A stretch of DNA of 64,000 nucleotides from Fen-1298 sp963833465 (lineage in GTDB: Bacteria > Bacteroidota > Ignavibacteria > UBA10030): NCBI GenBank assembly GCA_963833465.1, contig CAWHXW010000002.1:62001-126000 (forward strand), given 5' to 3'. Within the stretch, counting starts at the first letter, position 1; the number at the start of each line of letters is the position of its first letter. The position numbers and the translations under genes were made by a program. This document shows, in pieces, positions 43,732 to 51,681 of this stretch. Below the pieces are notes generated by a model. The model was given only the letters and a program-made list of their open reading frames with translations. It was not told the DNA's origin and made no database searches.

Positions 43732-43760
43732 TTGGAGAAAAGCGTCGGAATCTGTATCTT
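43732..43760 (+). promoter_or_regulatory. Probable promoter of the lysine operon
   Basis: Plus strand TTGGAG (43732-43737), 17-nt spacer, TATCTT (43755-43760), about 40 nt before the asd start. No lysine riboswitch-like fold was recognised in the short leader. Confidence 0.5.
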
Positions 43761-43801
43761 ACTTAAAGTAAAGCATTCTTCAATTAACATAATAAAGTGA
43801 A

Positions 43802-44803
43802 ATGATGGGAAAATCTTATACAGTTGCAGTCGCAGGAGCGACTGGCTTAGTCGGACGAATGATGATGACAGTTTTGGAAGAACAAAATTTTCCTGTGGGA
43901 CGTTTTCTTCCGCTTGCTTCTTCGCGTTCAGAAGGAATGGAAGTTATGTTTCAAGGAAAACCGGTGAAAGTTCAAAAACTGACAGATGATAGCTTTGCGG
44001 GAGTAAATTTCGCCCTTTTTTCTGCAGGAGCAAATACAAGTAAAGAATTTTCTCCTAAAGCAGCTAAACATGGCGCAATTGTAATTGATAATAGCAGCGC
44101 ATTTCGCATGGATCCGGATGTTCCGCTCGTTGTGCCGGAGGTAAATCCTGATGATGCCTTCAGACATCATGGCATTATTGCTAATCCAAATTGCTCGACT
44201 ATTCAAATGGTAGTAGTCTTGAAACCATTACATGATGCATTTTGTATCAAGCGCGTTGTGGTTTCTACATATCAGTCTGTTACGGGTGCTGGTAAAAAAG
44301 GCGTCAATCAATTAGAAGATGAAATAGCGAAAGTGCCATTACGCGAAAAAAAGTTTCCTCATCCAATTGCGTTCAACATTTTGCCCCATATAGATATTTT
44401 TCTTCCTGATGGTTACACTAAGGAAGAATTGAAGATGACATTGGAGACAAAAAAAATAATGAGCGCAGATATTCCAGTTACAGCGACAGCAGTTCGTGTG
44501 CCTGTATTCGGCGGACACAGTGAAGCAGTGAATATTGAATTTGAAAAACCATGCTCGCCTGAAGAAGTGCGTGCAATTCTAAGTCGCTCACCTGGTATTA
44601 TCGTGGAAGATGATCCATCTAAGAATCTTTATCCGATGCCGATAAATGCTTATGGAAAAAATGAAGTCTTTGTCGGACGCATTCGAAAAGATTTTACAAT
44701 TGCAAACGGTATCAACCTCTGGATTGTCTCAGATAATATCCGAAAAGGTGCAGCAACAAATGCAGTACAAATTGCAGAATTACTTGCTTCACGGATGGAA
44801 TAA
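43802..44803 (+). CDS. asd: Aspartate-semialdehyde dehydrogenase
   Basis: Second enzyme of the aspartate pathway, reducing aspartyl phosphate to the semialdehyde with NADPH. The 333 residues contain the NADP-binding AGATGLVGRMMM (12-23) and the catalytic cysteine C131 in ANPNCSTIQ. SVTGAGKKGVNQL and the late GGHSEAVNIEF histidine segment follow. Start MMGKSYTVAVAG; the second ATG (43805) is an equal alternative. First gene of the plus-strand run asd-lysC-dapB-dapA, which supplies diaminopimelate for peptidoglycan and lysine. Confidence 0.96.
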   Translation: MMGKSYTVAVAGATGLVGRMMMTVLEEQNFPVGRFLPLASSRSEGMEVMFQGKPVKVQKLTDDSFAGVNFALFSAGANTSKEFSPKAAKHGAIVIDNSSAFRMDPDVPLVVPEVNPDDAFRHHGIIANPNCSTIQMVVVLKPLHDAFCIKRVVVSTYQSVTGAGKKGVNQLEDEIAKVPLREKKFPHPIAFNILPHIDIFLPDGYTKEELKMTLETKKIMSADIPVTATAVRVPVFGGHSEAVNIEFEKPCSPEEVRAILSRSPGIIVEDDPSKNLYPMPINAYGKNEVFVGRIRKDFTIANGINLWIVSDNIRKGAATNAVQIAELLASRME

Positions 44804-44963
44804 AGACAAGGATAACTCGCAAGCATCATAATTGCAAAAAACAAATAATTTTCAAATTCCAATCTCTATATTATTGTTTGAGATTTTAATTTTAGAATTT
44901 GTTTGGATTATTATTTTTTAAAAATTGTAATTTACTACGAAGATATAAAATGAGGTCTTATAA

Positions 44964-46358
44964 ATGATTGTTATGAAATTTGGCGGCACTTCAGTTGAAG
45001 ATGCCAAATCGATGCGCACAGTAATTGAAATCGTTCGTAAAGAAGAAACTCGAACTCCTATCGTTGTGCTCTCTGCTATTTCAGGTGCAACCAATATTCT
45101 TCTAAAATCCGCACGAACAGCACAAGAAGGCAAACTTGAAGATGCTATACTTCTTCTAAATGGATTATTCGATTGTCATGTAACTTTGATGGAAAACCTT
45201 ATTGACGATAGAAAAACAATTCAGCGTCTTATTGCATCGTTCAATCTGCGGTTTGAAGAACTTAGAAATCTTTGCCGTGGTATCGCAATTTTAGGTGAAT
45301 TGACAAATCGTTCTTTGGATGCAATTGCTTCAGTCGGCGAACTTTTATCCTCGCAAATTCTTGCAGAGGCGATTTGCGCGCAAGGAATCTCAGCGCAATG
45401 GATTGACGCACGGAAGTTTATGATTACTGATAATAACTTTGCATCAGCAGCTCCGCAGTTTGATCAAATTGATATTAAAACGAAGGAAATCCTTTCTCCA
45501 CTAGTTTCCGAAGGTAAAATCATTGTAACGCAAGGATTTATCGGGTCTAATGCAAAAGGTACGACTACAACACTTGGCCGCGGAGGTTCCGATTATTCTG
45601 CTTCAATTATTGGCGCGGCTTTAGATGCAAAGGAAATCCAAATATGGACAGATGTTGACGGAGTATTGACGGCGGACCCGCGTATTGCTCCAAGTGCACA
45701 AAAATTAAAAATGATATCATTCCGCGAAGCAGCCGAGCTTGCATACTTTGGTGCAAAAGTTTTGCACCCAAGTACGATCTTTCCTGCTGTTAAGAAAGAT
45801 ATTCCTGTTGTTGTATTAAACTCAAAGCGCCCGGAAAACAGCGGCACACGAATAGTTTCACATCCGCCGAAAACGCATATTCCAGTAAAATCCATTGCCT
45901 GCAAACGCGGCATAACGGTTGTGAATGTGCAATCGCTGAGAATGTTGATGGCGTACGGTTTCCTTGAGTCAATCTTTTCTGTATTTAATAAATATCAGAC
46001 ATCGGTCGATCTCGTCAGCACATCTGAAGTCGCCGTTTCGCTAACGATAGACAATGCTGCTACAATTGATAAAATTGTTGAGGAGCTTTCTGAATTCGCT
46101 GAAGTTTCTATTCTCGAACACCAAGGAATCATTTGCATAGTCGGAGATCAAATGCGTTCCACTGCTGGTGTTGCCGATCAGATTTTCAGTGCGCTGCGGC
46201 AAATCAACTTGGTAATGATCTCACAAGGAGCATCGGAAATAAATATGAGTTTGGTGATTGATGAAAAACAAGTAGATGAAGCTGTACGGCTGCTGCATAA
46301 ACAATTCTTTGAATCCATTCCTGACTCAGATATGTTTGAACCAGTTGGAGGCAAGTAA
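44964..46358 (+). CDS. lysC: Aspartate kinase, monofunctional
   Basis: First enzyme of the aspartate pathway, phosphorylating aspartate. The 464 residues start with the kinase signature VMKFGGTSVEDAKSM (3-17), include GRGGSDYSASIIGAAL and the WTDVDGVLTADPRI segment, and end with two ACT regulatory domains (about 310-464, ITVVNVQSLRMLMAYGFL and ICIVGDQMRSTAGVADQIF). There is no fused homoserine dehydrogenase. The ACT pair suggests feedback by lysine or threonine; which one is not decidable. It is 160 nt after asd and 5 nt before dapB. Confidence 0.96.
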   Translation: MIVMKFGGTSVEDAKSMRTVIEIVRKEETRTPIVVLSAISGATNILLKSARTAQEGKLEDAILLLNGLFDCHVTLMENLIDDRKTIQRLIASFNLRFEELRNLCRGIAILGELTNRSLDAIASVGELLSSQILAEAICAQGISAQWIDARKFMITDNNFASAAPQFDQIDIKTKEILSPLVSEGKIIVTQGFIGSNAKGTTTTLGRGGSDYSASIIGAALDAKEIQIWTDVDGVLTADPRIAPSAQKLKMISFREAAELAYFGAKVLHPSTIFPAVKKDIPVVVLNSKRPENSGTRIVSHPPKTHIPVKSIACKRGITVVNVQSLRMLMAYGFLESIFSVFNKYQTSVDLVSTSEVAVSLTIDNAATIDKIVEELSEFAEVSILEHQGIICIVGDQMRSTAGVADQIFSALRQINLVMISQGASEINMSLVIDEKQVDEAVRLLHKQFFESIPDSDMFEPVGGK

Positions 46359-46363
46359 TTTTT

Positions 46364-47095
46364 ATGCATATAGCCATTATTGGATATGGAAAAATGGGGA
46401 AAGAAATCGAGCGCCTCGCGATTGAACGAGGCTGGACCGTAGATGTTCGTGTTGATATTGATACTCCACCTGTCACTAAAACGCAGCGAGAAAAAATAGA
46501 TGTTGTGATTCATTTTGCAACTGCCAAGGAAATAGTAAACGATCTTATTCCATGGGCAGAGGCAAGTAAACCAATCGTGATTGGAACGACTGGCTGGCAA
46601 GATCAAATGCAGAGTATAAAGGATCTAGTAACAAAATATCAGATTGGTTTAATTCATTCTTCAAATTTTTCGGTTGGTGTGAACATATTCTTTCATCTTA
46701 TCAAAACTGCGGCGCAGATAATGGATAAGTTCGAAGATTATGATGCTTTCATTCAAGAAATCCATCATAAAAATAAAATCGATAGTCCGAGCGGAACTGC
46801 ACTGACAATGGGGCATATTGTTCTTGAACATTTGCGAAGAAAGAAAGAATTGTTAACGGAGACGTCGCATAACAAAATAAAGCCCGAGCAGCTTCATGTC
46901 TCTTCCACACGAAGCGGCACAGTCATCGGAACACATACGATCTCGTTTGATTCTGCTGCCGACATAATTGAATTGAAACACACTGCAAAAAATCGTTCCG
47001 GTTTAGCAATGGGTGCTTTATTTGCAGCAGAATGGATTCAAGGGAAAAAAGGCATGTTCACTATGGATGATGCATTTCAAGATATTTTCAAATAA
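46364..47095 (+). CDS. dapB: 4-hydroxy-tetrahydrodipicolinate reductase
   Basis: Reduces the DapA product with NAD(P)H in diaminopimelate synthesis. The 243 residues begin with the dinucleotide motif IIGYGKMGKEIERLA. The catalytic region EIHHKNKIDSPSGTALTMG holds the histidine pair, lysine and SGTA. VIGTTGW and the C-terminal TAKNRSGLAMGALFAAEWI are also family features. It is slightly shorter than the E. coli enzyme (273). Five nucleotides separate it from lysC and 14 from dapA. Confidence 0.95.
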   Translation: MHIAIIGYGKMGKEIERLAIERGWTVDVRVDIDTPPVTKTQREKIDVVIHFATAKEIVNDLIPWAEASKPIVIGTTGWQDQMQSIKDLVTKYQIGLIHSSNFSVGVNIFFHLIKTAAQIMDKFEDYDAFIQEIHHKNKIDSPSGTALTMGHIVLEHLRRKKELLTETSHNKIKPEQLHVSSTRSGTVIGTHTISFDSAADIIELKHTAKNRSGLAMGALFAAEWIQGKKGMFTMDDAFQDIFK

Positions 47096-47109
47096 GGATA
47101 ATTTTAGAT

Positions 47110-48009
47110 ATGGCAGCACAAACAAAATTTCAAGGCACAGCAACAGCGATCGTCACGCCTTTTAAAAAGGATGGATCGTTAGATGAAGCTGCATTGCGTC
47201 GGTTTGTTGATTTTCAAATTAATGGCGGCGTTGAAGCAATCGTACCATTAGGAACGACCGGTGAGTATTCGACACTTAGCATAAAAGAACAGCAGCGCGT
47301 TATCGAAATTGCAATTGAGCAGGCAAACAATCGTGTAAAAATCTTTGCCGGAGCAGGAAGTAATAATACTGCAGAAGTAATTGAAAAGACTCGCTTTGCA
47401 AAAAAAGCCGGTGCTGATGCGGCGCTCATTGTTGGTCCCTACTACAATAAACCGACACAAAACGGATATTTTCAACATTTCAAAGCTGTTGCGGATGCGG
47501 TTGATATTCCTATTATCGTTTATAATGTGCCAGGGCGAACGAGTGGTAATATTGAAGCTGCTACATTGCTGCGAATGGCAGAAGAAATTCCTAATGTAGT
47601 TATGTTAAAAGAAGCATCATGCAATATAATGCAGGTAATGGAAATCGCACGTAATAAGCCAAAGAATTTTTCGCTTCTCTCCGGTGATGATGCGCTTGCC
47701 TATTCAATAATTGGACTCGGCGGCGACGGATGTATTTCTGTTGTTTCAAACGAAATGCCAAAAGAATATTCTGACTTAATGCGTTTGTGCTTAAAGGGTA
47801 ATTGGACAGAAGCACTTCAGCTTCAATACCGTTTGCTTCCGCTTATGAATATTAATTTTATTGAATCAAGTCCTATTCCTGTAAAAACTGCACTTGCGAT
47901 GATGGGAATGATTGAAGAAGCATTCCGCTTGCCCATGGTGCCTATTAATGAACCAAACCGTGCAAAATTAAAAAAGGTGCTGGAAGATTTAAAGCTTGTT
48001 AAGGTTTAG
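47110..48009 (+). CDS. dapA: 4-hydroxy-tetrahydrodipicolinate synthase
   Basis: Condenses pyruvate with aspartate semialdehyde. The 299-residue TIM barrel has the pyruvate-binding GTTGEYSTLS (48-57), the tyrosine in IIVYNVPGRT (about Y138), and the Schiff-base lysine K167 in VVMLKEAS. GDDALAYSIIGLGGDGCIS is the usual late motif. Last gene of the lysine run; a terminator (48023-48060) follows. Confidence 0.96.
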   Translation: MAAQTKFQGTATAIVTPFKKDGSLDEAALRRFVDFQINGGVEAIVPLGTTGEYSTLSIKEQQRVIEIAIEQANNRVKIFAGAGSNNTAEVIEKTRFAKKAGADAALIVGPYYNKPTQNGYFQHFKAVADAVDIPIIVYNVPGRTSGNIEAATLLRMAEEIPNVVMLKEASCNIMQVMEIARNKPKNFSLLSGDDALAYSIIGLGGDGCISVVSNEMPKEYSDLMRLCLKGNWTEALQLQYRLLPLMNINFIESSPIPVKTALAMMGMIEEAFRLPMVPINEPNRAKLKKVLEDLKLVKV

Positions 48010-48022
48010 AACCACAGCCCTA

Positions 48023-48060
48023 ACCTTGTCAAGGTTTTAAAATCTTGACAAGGTCTTTTT
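48023..48060 (+). terminator. Terminator of the lysine operon, overlapping the convergent gene
   Basis: Perfect 11-bp stem ACCTTGTCAAG/CTTGACAAGGT (arms 48023-48033 and 48044-48054), 10-nt loop, then CTTTTT on the plus strand, 14 nt after dapA. The stem includes the stop codon and last codons of the convergent uridylyltransferase gene (ends 48029), so the two 3' ends share it. Confidence 0.75.
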
Positions 48061-48796
48061 CTGCTTCTTTTAATTGTTCTATCGTATTAATACCGCGGAC
48101 CTCATCAATAGAAGTCGTCTTCAGAGCAGAGACTTTCCAATTGTTTTTCCAAAAATATTCAAACACATCCGTTAGATAATATTCCTTCTGAATATTATGT
48201 GGTGTTATTTGTTTTAGAGCATCGAACAGCTTCTGTTTCTCAAAAATATATATTCCTGAATTAATTTCGTGCACCTGCCGTTCTTTTTCTGTGGCGTCCT
48301 TATCCTCAACAATTCTCTTTACAGAACCATTTTCATTTCTTATGATACGGCCATAGCCAGTCGGATCATTAATGTCTGCGGTAAGTATAGTGGCAGATGC
48401 TTGTGTTTTGATATGATATTCTATGAGTTGCTGCATGCTTATAACAGATAATAGAGGAACATCACCAGAAAGCACGATCACATCACCGTTAAAATTTTCC
48501 AGCGCCTTTTCCGATTGCATTACGGCATGTCCGGTACCAAGTTGTTCAGACTGTAAAGCAAATTCTATTGAGGGATGTGAATGAGAAATATATTTTTTTA
48601 CAGTTTCACTTTTATATCCAACAATTACAACTACTCGATCGGCTTTGAGATTACAAGCAAGGTCAACAACATAATGAATCACAGGTTTACCGAGAAGTTC
48701 ATACATCACTTTAGCTTTGGATGGATCCTTCATTCTAGTTCCTTTGCCGGCAGCCATAATAACTGCAGTAAGATTTCGGTTCCTTTCTATTTTCAA
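48029..48796 (-). CDS. GlmU-like uridylyltransferase, single-domain
   Basis: Nucleotidyltransferase of 255 residues matching the N-terminal half of GlmU: AVIMAAGKGTRMKDPSKAKVM (11-31, UTP binding), SEQLGTGHAVMQSE, GDVPLL with the metal aspartate, and NSGIYIFEKQKLF. The left-handed beta-helix acetyltransferase half of bifunctional GlmU (about 450 residues) is absent and no frame for it follows. It probably makes UDP-N-acetylglucosamine or a related UDP/dTDP-sugar; the acetyltransferase must be elsewhere if this is the cell's GlmU. It is followed 10 nt upstream by panC on the same strand. Confidence 0.85.
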   Translation of the reverse strand: MKIERNRNLTAVIMAAGKGTRMKDPSKAKVMYELLGKPVIHYVVDLACNLKADRVVVIVGYKSETVKKYISHSHPSIEFALQSEQLGTGHAVMQSEKALENFNGDVIVLSGDVPLLSVISMQQLIEYHIKTQASATILTADINDPTGYGRIIRNENGSVKRIVEDKDATEKERQVHEINSGIYIFEKQKLFDALKQITPHNIQKEYYLTDVFEYFWKNNWKVSALKTTSIDEVRGINTIEQLKEAEKDLVKILKP

Positions 48797-48806
48797 ATCT
48801 AGTTCC

Positions 48807-49664
48807 TTATTTTAACCGGATACGTATATTATCGATAAGACGAGTCGAACCAAAACGAACAGCTAACGCTATCAGCAGTTCTGGTGATGAAAATGTTTCC
48901 ACTTCTTCAAAATTTTCCGGATTAATAAAAACAATGTAGTCAATTTGAGTTGGATTTCCACTCTTGATTATTTTTCCCATTTCAGTTCGGAGTTCTATTA
49001 CGCTTGCACCTCTAAATTGGATTCGTTCGACTGCATATTGAAGTGAACGATAAAGCACCAGCGCATTCTTCCGTTCGATTTCGTTTAAATACACATTACG
49101 CGAACTCATTGCCAGCCCGTCATCTTCTCTCACAATTGGTGCAATTATGATATCGATATCGAAATTCAAATCTTTTACCATTTTTTTAACTATGAAAGCT
49201 TGTTGCGCATCCTTTTGTCCGAAAATGGCAATATGAGGTTTCGTGATATTAAAAAGCTTCGATACTACAGTAGTTACACCTCCAAAATGTGCCGGGCGAA
49301 ATGCACCTTCCAATATTTTAGATGCTCCCTCAACTTTTACCTCAGTGCTATATTCTTGCGGATACATTTCTCCAACCTCTGGATAAAAAATAATATCAGT
49401 GCCGGCATCCGCGGCAACAGCTTTATCGTGGTCAAAGTCACGAGGATAACGATTAAAGTCTTCATTCGGAGCAAATTGAGTCGGATTAACAAAAATAGAA
49501 GTAATAACAACATCTGCGCGAGAGCGAACAAGTTCAATCAGACTTGCGTGCCCACGGTGTAAATATCCCATGGTTGGTACTAAAGCAATTTTTTTTCCTT
49601 CACTTCGAAACCTTTCAGAAACATCTTGCATTTTCCCGATTGTTTTTACAATCTGAATTGGCAA
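48807..49664 (-). CDS. panC: Pantothenate synthetase
   Basis: ATP-dependent ligase joining pantoate and beta-alanine. The 285 residues show PTMGYLHRGHASLIELVR (29-46, with the HxGH nucleotide motif), TSIFVNPTQFAPNEDFNRYP, IFGQKDAQQAFIVKKMV, and the KMSKS-like segment AMSSRNVYLN. Length is normal. It stands between accD and the uridylyltransferase on the minus strand, 16 nt after accD. Confidence 0.96.
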   Translation of the reverse strand: MPIQIVKTIGKMQDVSERFRSEGKKIALVPTMGYLHRGHASLIELVRSRADVVITSIFVNPTQFAPNEDFNRYPRDFDHDKAVAADAGTDIIFYPEVGEMYPQEYSTEVKVEGASKILEGAFRPAHFGGVTTVVSKLFNITKPHIAIFGQKDAQQAFIVKKMVKDLNFDIDIIIAPIVREDDGLAMSSRNVYLNEIERKNALVLYRSLQYAVERIQFRGASVIELRTEMGKIIKSGNPTQIDYIVFINPENFEEVETFSSPELLIALAVRFGSTRLIDNIRIRLK

Positions 49665-49680
49665 ATGTAAACTCCCACCT

Positions 49681-50523
49681 TTATCCTACAAGATTCCGAA
49701 TCACTTTAGTAACTGTTTCTTTGAGTTCTTTACGGTGCACGACAAGGTCTACAAATCCTTTATCCAGTAAGAATTCAGATCTCTGAAATCCCTTTGGCAA
49801 ATCCTTTCCGATTGTCTGCTTAATAACACGCGGACCGGCAAATCCGATAAGTGCGGCTGGTTCTGCGATGTGTACATCACCTAACATTGCATAACTCGCA
49901 GTTACGCCGCCGGTAGTCGGATCAGTAAGGATTGAAATATACGGCACACCTGCGTCAGAAAGTTGTGCAAGCTTCGCACTCATTTTCGCCATCTGCATTA
50001 ATGACAATGCTCCTTCCATCATTCTTGCGCCGCCCGTTGAAGAAATAATAATTAGCGGTTCTTTCTTTTTACGTGCAACGTCTGTGGCACGTGCAATTTT
50101 TTCTCCGACAACGGACCCCATACTTCCTCCGATAAATGCAAAATCCATACAGGCAATTACAACTGGAATTCCATTCATCATACCTTCGCCGGTTCTGACG
50201 GCATCATAAAGCCCGGTTTTTTTAATTGTTGTTTCGATACGGCTTGCATACGATTTTGTATCAGTAAACTTCAGCGGGTCGACAGAGTGCATCTTTTTGT
50301 TTGTTTCTTTGAATGTACTATCATCAAGCAAAATTCCAAAATACTCTTTGCTGCCTATGCGGAAATGAAAATTGCACTTTGGGCATGTAAATAAATTTTT
50401 TTCTAATTCTTTTTTATGTATAATCTCATTGCATCCGCTGCACTTTGTCCACATGCCGTCTGGAATATCTTTTTTCCGTCCGTCCGATGAAATATTTTCT
50501 TTAGATCGCTTGAACCAAGCCAT
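49681..50523 (-). CDS. accD: Acetyl-CoA carboxylase carboxyltransferase subunit beta
   Basis: Beta half of the carboxyltransferase making malonyl-CoA for fatty acid synthesis. From the ATG at 50523 (MAWFKRSKENISS), with AAGGAGATATC directly upstream, it is 280 residues; the in-frame codon five positions earlier is rejected. The zinc ribbon CSGC-x(15)-CPKC is at about 28-50. The crotonase-fold core has DFAFIGGSMGSVVGEKIARA, STGGARMMEGALSLMQMAK, TDPTTGGVTAS and GFAGPRVIKQT. The alpha subunit is not in the window. Confidence 0.96.
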   Translation of the reverse strand: MAWFKRSKENISSDGRKKDIPDGMWTKCSGCNEIIHKKELEKNLFTCPKCNFHFRIGSKEYFGILLDDSTFKETNKKMHSVDPLKFTDTKSYASRIETTIKKTGLYDAVRTGEGMMNGIPVVIACMDFAFIGGSMGSVVGEKIARATDVARKKKEPLIIISSTGGARMMEGALSLMQMAKMSAKLAQLSDAGVPYISILTDPTTGGVTASYAMLGDVHIAEPAALIGFAGPRVIKQTIGKDLPKGFQRSEFLLDKGFVDLVVHRKELKETVTKVIRNLVG

Positions 50524-50548
50524 TGATATCTCCTTCAATTATCATGAA

Positions 50549-51232
50549 TCATTTTTCTAATTTGAGCTTCGTAAGAACAATAAAGTCCTTTAGGTACATT
50601 GGTTCCAATTGTTCTAAAACAGTTTTTCCTCCTGAATTCCATTTTTCTATTGCTAAACGCGCAATAACATCTCCTCTACAATGGGAGAACACGTCTTTTA
50701 CAATTATTGAATCAACGGCTTCTTTTTCCATTTCGTTAATGCTGTCTGTTACTATTACCGTTTTCAAATCAGCTGCGCTAACCGCTGACGAAAGACTGCC
50801 AATTTGCACAGGACGCATTTCACGAACAGTTCCTTTGCTATGTTTATACATTCCAATATAATATTCTCTCTGCTTTGCATCAATGCATACTATGATTTGC
50901 GTACATTCCGGATATGACATTGCTACACTTTTCGCGATAGATTCATATGTTGGCACCGGAATAATCGGTTTTTCAAGTGCAAAACATAATCCTTTCGCTG
51001 TGCTTAATCCGATACGAAGTCCTGTAAAAGAACCGGGACCGATGGAAACCGCCACTCCATCCAATTGCGATAATTTCGTCTTATGCTCATCACACAACTC
51101 TTGAATTAATGTCAATATTTTTTCTGAGTGAATATGTGATTCAAAAATTGATTTTTCCAATTGTAACCCAAATTCGCTTGTAATTCCTACCGAACAAACC
51201 GCTGTTGATGTTTCGATGCCAAGAATTGTCAT
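50549..51232 (-). CDS. tsaB: tRNA threonylcarbamoyladenosine biosynthesis protein TsaB
   Basis: Non-catalytic partner of TsaD in the t6A37 tRNA modification. The 227 residues have the ASKHA-type N-terminus ILGIETSTAVCSVGI, then SIGPGSFTGLRIGLSTAKGL, and PTYESIAKSVAMS. Length is normal. It begins inside the tsaE stop (ATGA overlap), so tsaE and tsaB are likely translated together. Confidence 0.93.
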   Translation of the reverse strand: MTILGIETSTAVCSVGITSEFGLQLEKSIFESHIHSEKILTLIQELCDEHKTKLSQLDGVAVSIGPGSFTGLRIGLSTAKGLCFALEKPIIPVPTYESIAKSVAMSYPECTQIIVCIDAKQREYYIGMYKHSKGTVREMRPVQIGSLSSAVSAADLKTVIVTDSINEMEKEAVDSIIVKDVFSHCRGDVIARLAIEKWNSGGKTVLEQLEPMYLKDFIVLTKLKLEK

Positions 51233-51681
51233 ATCTTATTAACTTTATCTATTTCGATTCGTCGCTCGTTTTCATCCATGCCTAAAGAAAACCGTACATT
51301 ATACCTTTGCATCGGCAATACTGTCTCGACAAGCATCTCAGCCCATTCGATAAGACTGATGCCATTACTCTGTAGAAATTCTTCGAACCCAAGATCGTAT
51401 ATTTCTGCAAGCGATTTAACACGATAAAGATCAAAATGAAATATTAATATTTCGCTTTTATATTCATCCTTGCCTTCATATCGGTTCAAAATAACAAAGG
51501 ATGGGCTTGTCGCTGGTGTGCATGTTTTGAATGCCTGACAAACACCTTTAACAAACTGTGTCTTTCCACTTCCTAAATCGCCAAAGAGCAAAACAACATC
51601 TCCTCGCCTTAATTTATTTGCGAAAGAAAGCCCAACTGCAATCGTTTCTTCTGCCGATTTAGTTATGCAAGTATCTCTCAT
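51229..51681 (-). CDS. tsaE: tRNA threonylcarbamoyladenosine biosynthesis ATPase TsaE
   Basis: P-loop ATPase that drives turnover of the TsaB-TsaD complex. The 150 residues include Walker A (LFGDLGSGKTQFVKG), the switch-like TSPSFVILNRYEG, and HFDLYRVKSLAEIYDLGFEEF with the conserved HxDxYR and LGxEE elements, then ISLIEWAE. It overlaps porX by ATGA on one side and tsaB on the other, a compact three-gene unit. Confidence 0.94.
   Translation of the reverse strand: MRDTCITKSAEETIAVGLSFANKLRRGDVVLLFGDLGSGKTQFVKGVCQAFKTCTPATSPSFVILNRYEGKDEYKSEILIFHFDLYRVKSLAEIYDLGFEEFLQSNGISLIEWAEMLVETVLPMQRYNVRFSLGMDENERRIEIDKVNKI

Noticed and set aside
43640..43801. Possible lysine riboswitch before asd
   Set aside because: The leader after the promoter is only about 35 nt, far too short for the L box fold.
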